Positions 63,070-64,000 of a stretch of 64,000 nucleotides of DNA are shown here, one piece after another. The stretch is from positions 1 through 64,000 of the forward strand of contig NZ_JBHUPT010000014.1 in assembly GCF_049056525.1 (NCBI RefSeq), given 5' to 3'. Each line of letters begins with the position of its first letter. The first letter of the stretch is position 1. Under the pieces are notes generated by a model. That model was given only the letters and a program-made list of their open reading frames with translations. It was not told the origin of the DNA and did no database searches. The stretch is from Leisingera coralii. GTDB lineage: Bacteria > Pseudomonadota > Alphaproteobacteria > Rhodobacterales > Rhodobacteraceae. Both the position numbers and the translations under genes were made by a program.

Positions 63070-64000
63070 ATGACTTTTGGAGCCACCATCCTCGACGCCG
63101 ACGGCCTGCGCCTGAGCGCAGATGAAAAGGCGTTCTTCCGCGATGCCGATCCCTTCGGCTTCATCCTGTTTGCCCGCAACATCCAAGACGCCGATCAGGT
63201 CCGCGCGCTGTGCAACGACTTCCGCGAGGCGGTGGGGCGGAACTGCATGATCACCATCGACCAGGAGGGCGGCCGGGTGCAGCGCCTCCGCAAACCGCTG
63301 GGGCGCGAGTGGCTGCCGCCGCTGGAGCACGTGCAGCGGGCCGGCGATGGCGCTGAACGCGCCATGTACCTGCGCTACCGGCTGATCGCGCATGAGCTGC
63401 ATGGCCTCGGCATCGACAGCAACTGCGCGCCGATTGCCGACGTGGCCTGCGCGGACACCCATGAATTCCTGAAGAACCGCTGTTATGGCGAAGACACCCA
63501 GGCTGTGGCCGCTATCGGCCGCGCCGTGGCACAGGGCCATCTGGACGGCGGCGTACTGCCGGTGCTGAAGCACATCCCCGGCCACGGCCGCGCCACCGCC
63601 GACAGCCACATGGACCTGCCGCATGTGGACGCTGAACCGCGCACTCTGGAGCATAGCGATTTTACTGCCTTCCGCGCCCTGAACGGCATCCCGCTCGGGA
63701 TGACCGCGCATCTGGTCTATGACGCTTACGACAGCCGCCCGGCCACCACCTCACTGGTGATGATGCAGCTGATCCGCGAGCAGATCGGCTTTGACGGGCT
63801 GATCATGACCGATGACATCTCGATGAAGGCGCTCAAGGGATCGCTGACGGACATTGCCCGCGACTCGATCGCCGCAGGCTGCGACGTGGTCCTGCTGTGT
63901 AACGCCCCGCTGGCCGACCGCATCGCGGTGGCAGAGGCCGCAGGCCGCATGACGGAGGCAGCACAAACCCGCGCAGACCGGGCGCTGGCGGCCCGCAAAC
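63070..64000 (+). CDS. nagZ: Beta-N-acetylhexosaminidase (NagZ), partial
   Basis: First 310 residues of a glycoside hydrolase family 3 enzyme; the window ends before the stop. It has TIDQEGGRVQRL, the acid/base histidine motif KHIPGHGRATADSH and the nucleophile aspartate in LIMTDDISMKAL. NagZ removes GlcNAc from muropeptides in cell-wall recycling. AGGG lies about nine bases before the ATG. It follows the SPOR gene after 117 bases with hairpins. Confidence 0.95.
   Translation, partial: MTFGATILDADGLRLSADEKAFFRDADPFGFILFARNIQDADQVRALCNDFREAVGRNCMITIDQEGGRVQRLRKPLGREWLPPLEHVQRAGDGAERAMYLRYRLIAHELHGLGIDSNCAPIADVACADTHEFLKNRCYGEDTQAVAAIGRAVAQGHLDGGVLPVLKHIPGHGRATADSHMDLPHVDAEPRTLEHSDFTAFRALNGIPLGMTAHLVYDAYDSRPATTSLVMMQLIREQIGFDGLIMTDDISMKALKGSLTDIARDSIAAGCDVVLLCNAPLADRIAVAEAAGRMTEAAQTRADRALAARK

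Overview
The window is a high-GC, gene-dense chromosomal segment of an alphaproteobacterium. Gene content points to the Roseobacter group of the Rhodobacteraceae (Leisingera/Phaeobacter/Ruegeria-like). The signs are a 407-residue HemA 5-aminolevulinate synthase, a DksA with one cysteine, Bpt leucyltransferase, ThrE, a TakP-like TRAP system, and many Rhodobacteraceae-specific uncharacterised proteins. There are no rRNA or tRNA genes, no CRISPR array, no prophage and no transposase.

Layout. 1-9 kb: M20 dipeptidase (-); hemA behind an FNR-type box; a RodZ-like protein; ispG; then a DsbA/M48 pair (-) divergent from an aminotransferase. 9-16 kb: cell-wall genes amiC and mrcA flank an unrecognised protein with an N-terminal peptidoglycan-binding-like segment; then a remnant of a Hint-domain protein, and prfB. 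16-20 kb: an RTX calcium-binding protein, a DUF2189 membrane protein, an XRE regulator and a small conserved protein. 20-23 kb: the ilvB-ilvN operon (-), preceded by a complete transcription attenuator with a Leu-Val-Val-Ile-Val leader peptide. 23-26 kb: a 2-oxoglutarate oxygenase, a capsule-type glycosyltransferase-like protein and an MltB-type transglycosylase. 26-33 kb: a two-component system (-) divergent from a three-gene TRAP transporter. 33-39 kb: a VOC gene broken by an in-frame stop, bpt, RDD, DUF2852, and glnE with a small partner. 39-44 kb: a lipoprotein, an RlmI-like methyltransferase, a PIN protein, an M48 protease and thrE. 44-52 kb: minCDE, a PhoD-like phosphatase, a VWA/MoxR pair with DUF2927 and a 55-residue membrane protein (all -), then dksA. 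52-57.6 kb: an FAD monooxygenase, xth, and a self-contained cassette. 57.6-64 kb: erpA, dgt, a YciI protein, argS, a SPOR protein and nagZ (cut by the window end).

The best candidate for something undescribed is the cassette at 54.6-57.7 kb. A strongly AT-rich, palindrome-filled upstream region leads into a 222-residue protein built almost entirely of 20-21-residue repeats with a Phe/Tyr-Ser-Ser-Gly-Ser core. It is followed by an unrecognised helical protein and, overlapping its stop, a DMT-family exporter. A tandem array of perfect hairpins closes the unit. Similar arrays of 2-4 adjacent hairpins, with different stem sequences, recur at three other intergenic sites here.

Where genes could start at several codons, the start was chosen by Shine-Dalgarno spacing and expected family length. 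All homology statements come from reading the protein sequences, not from a database search.
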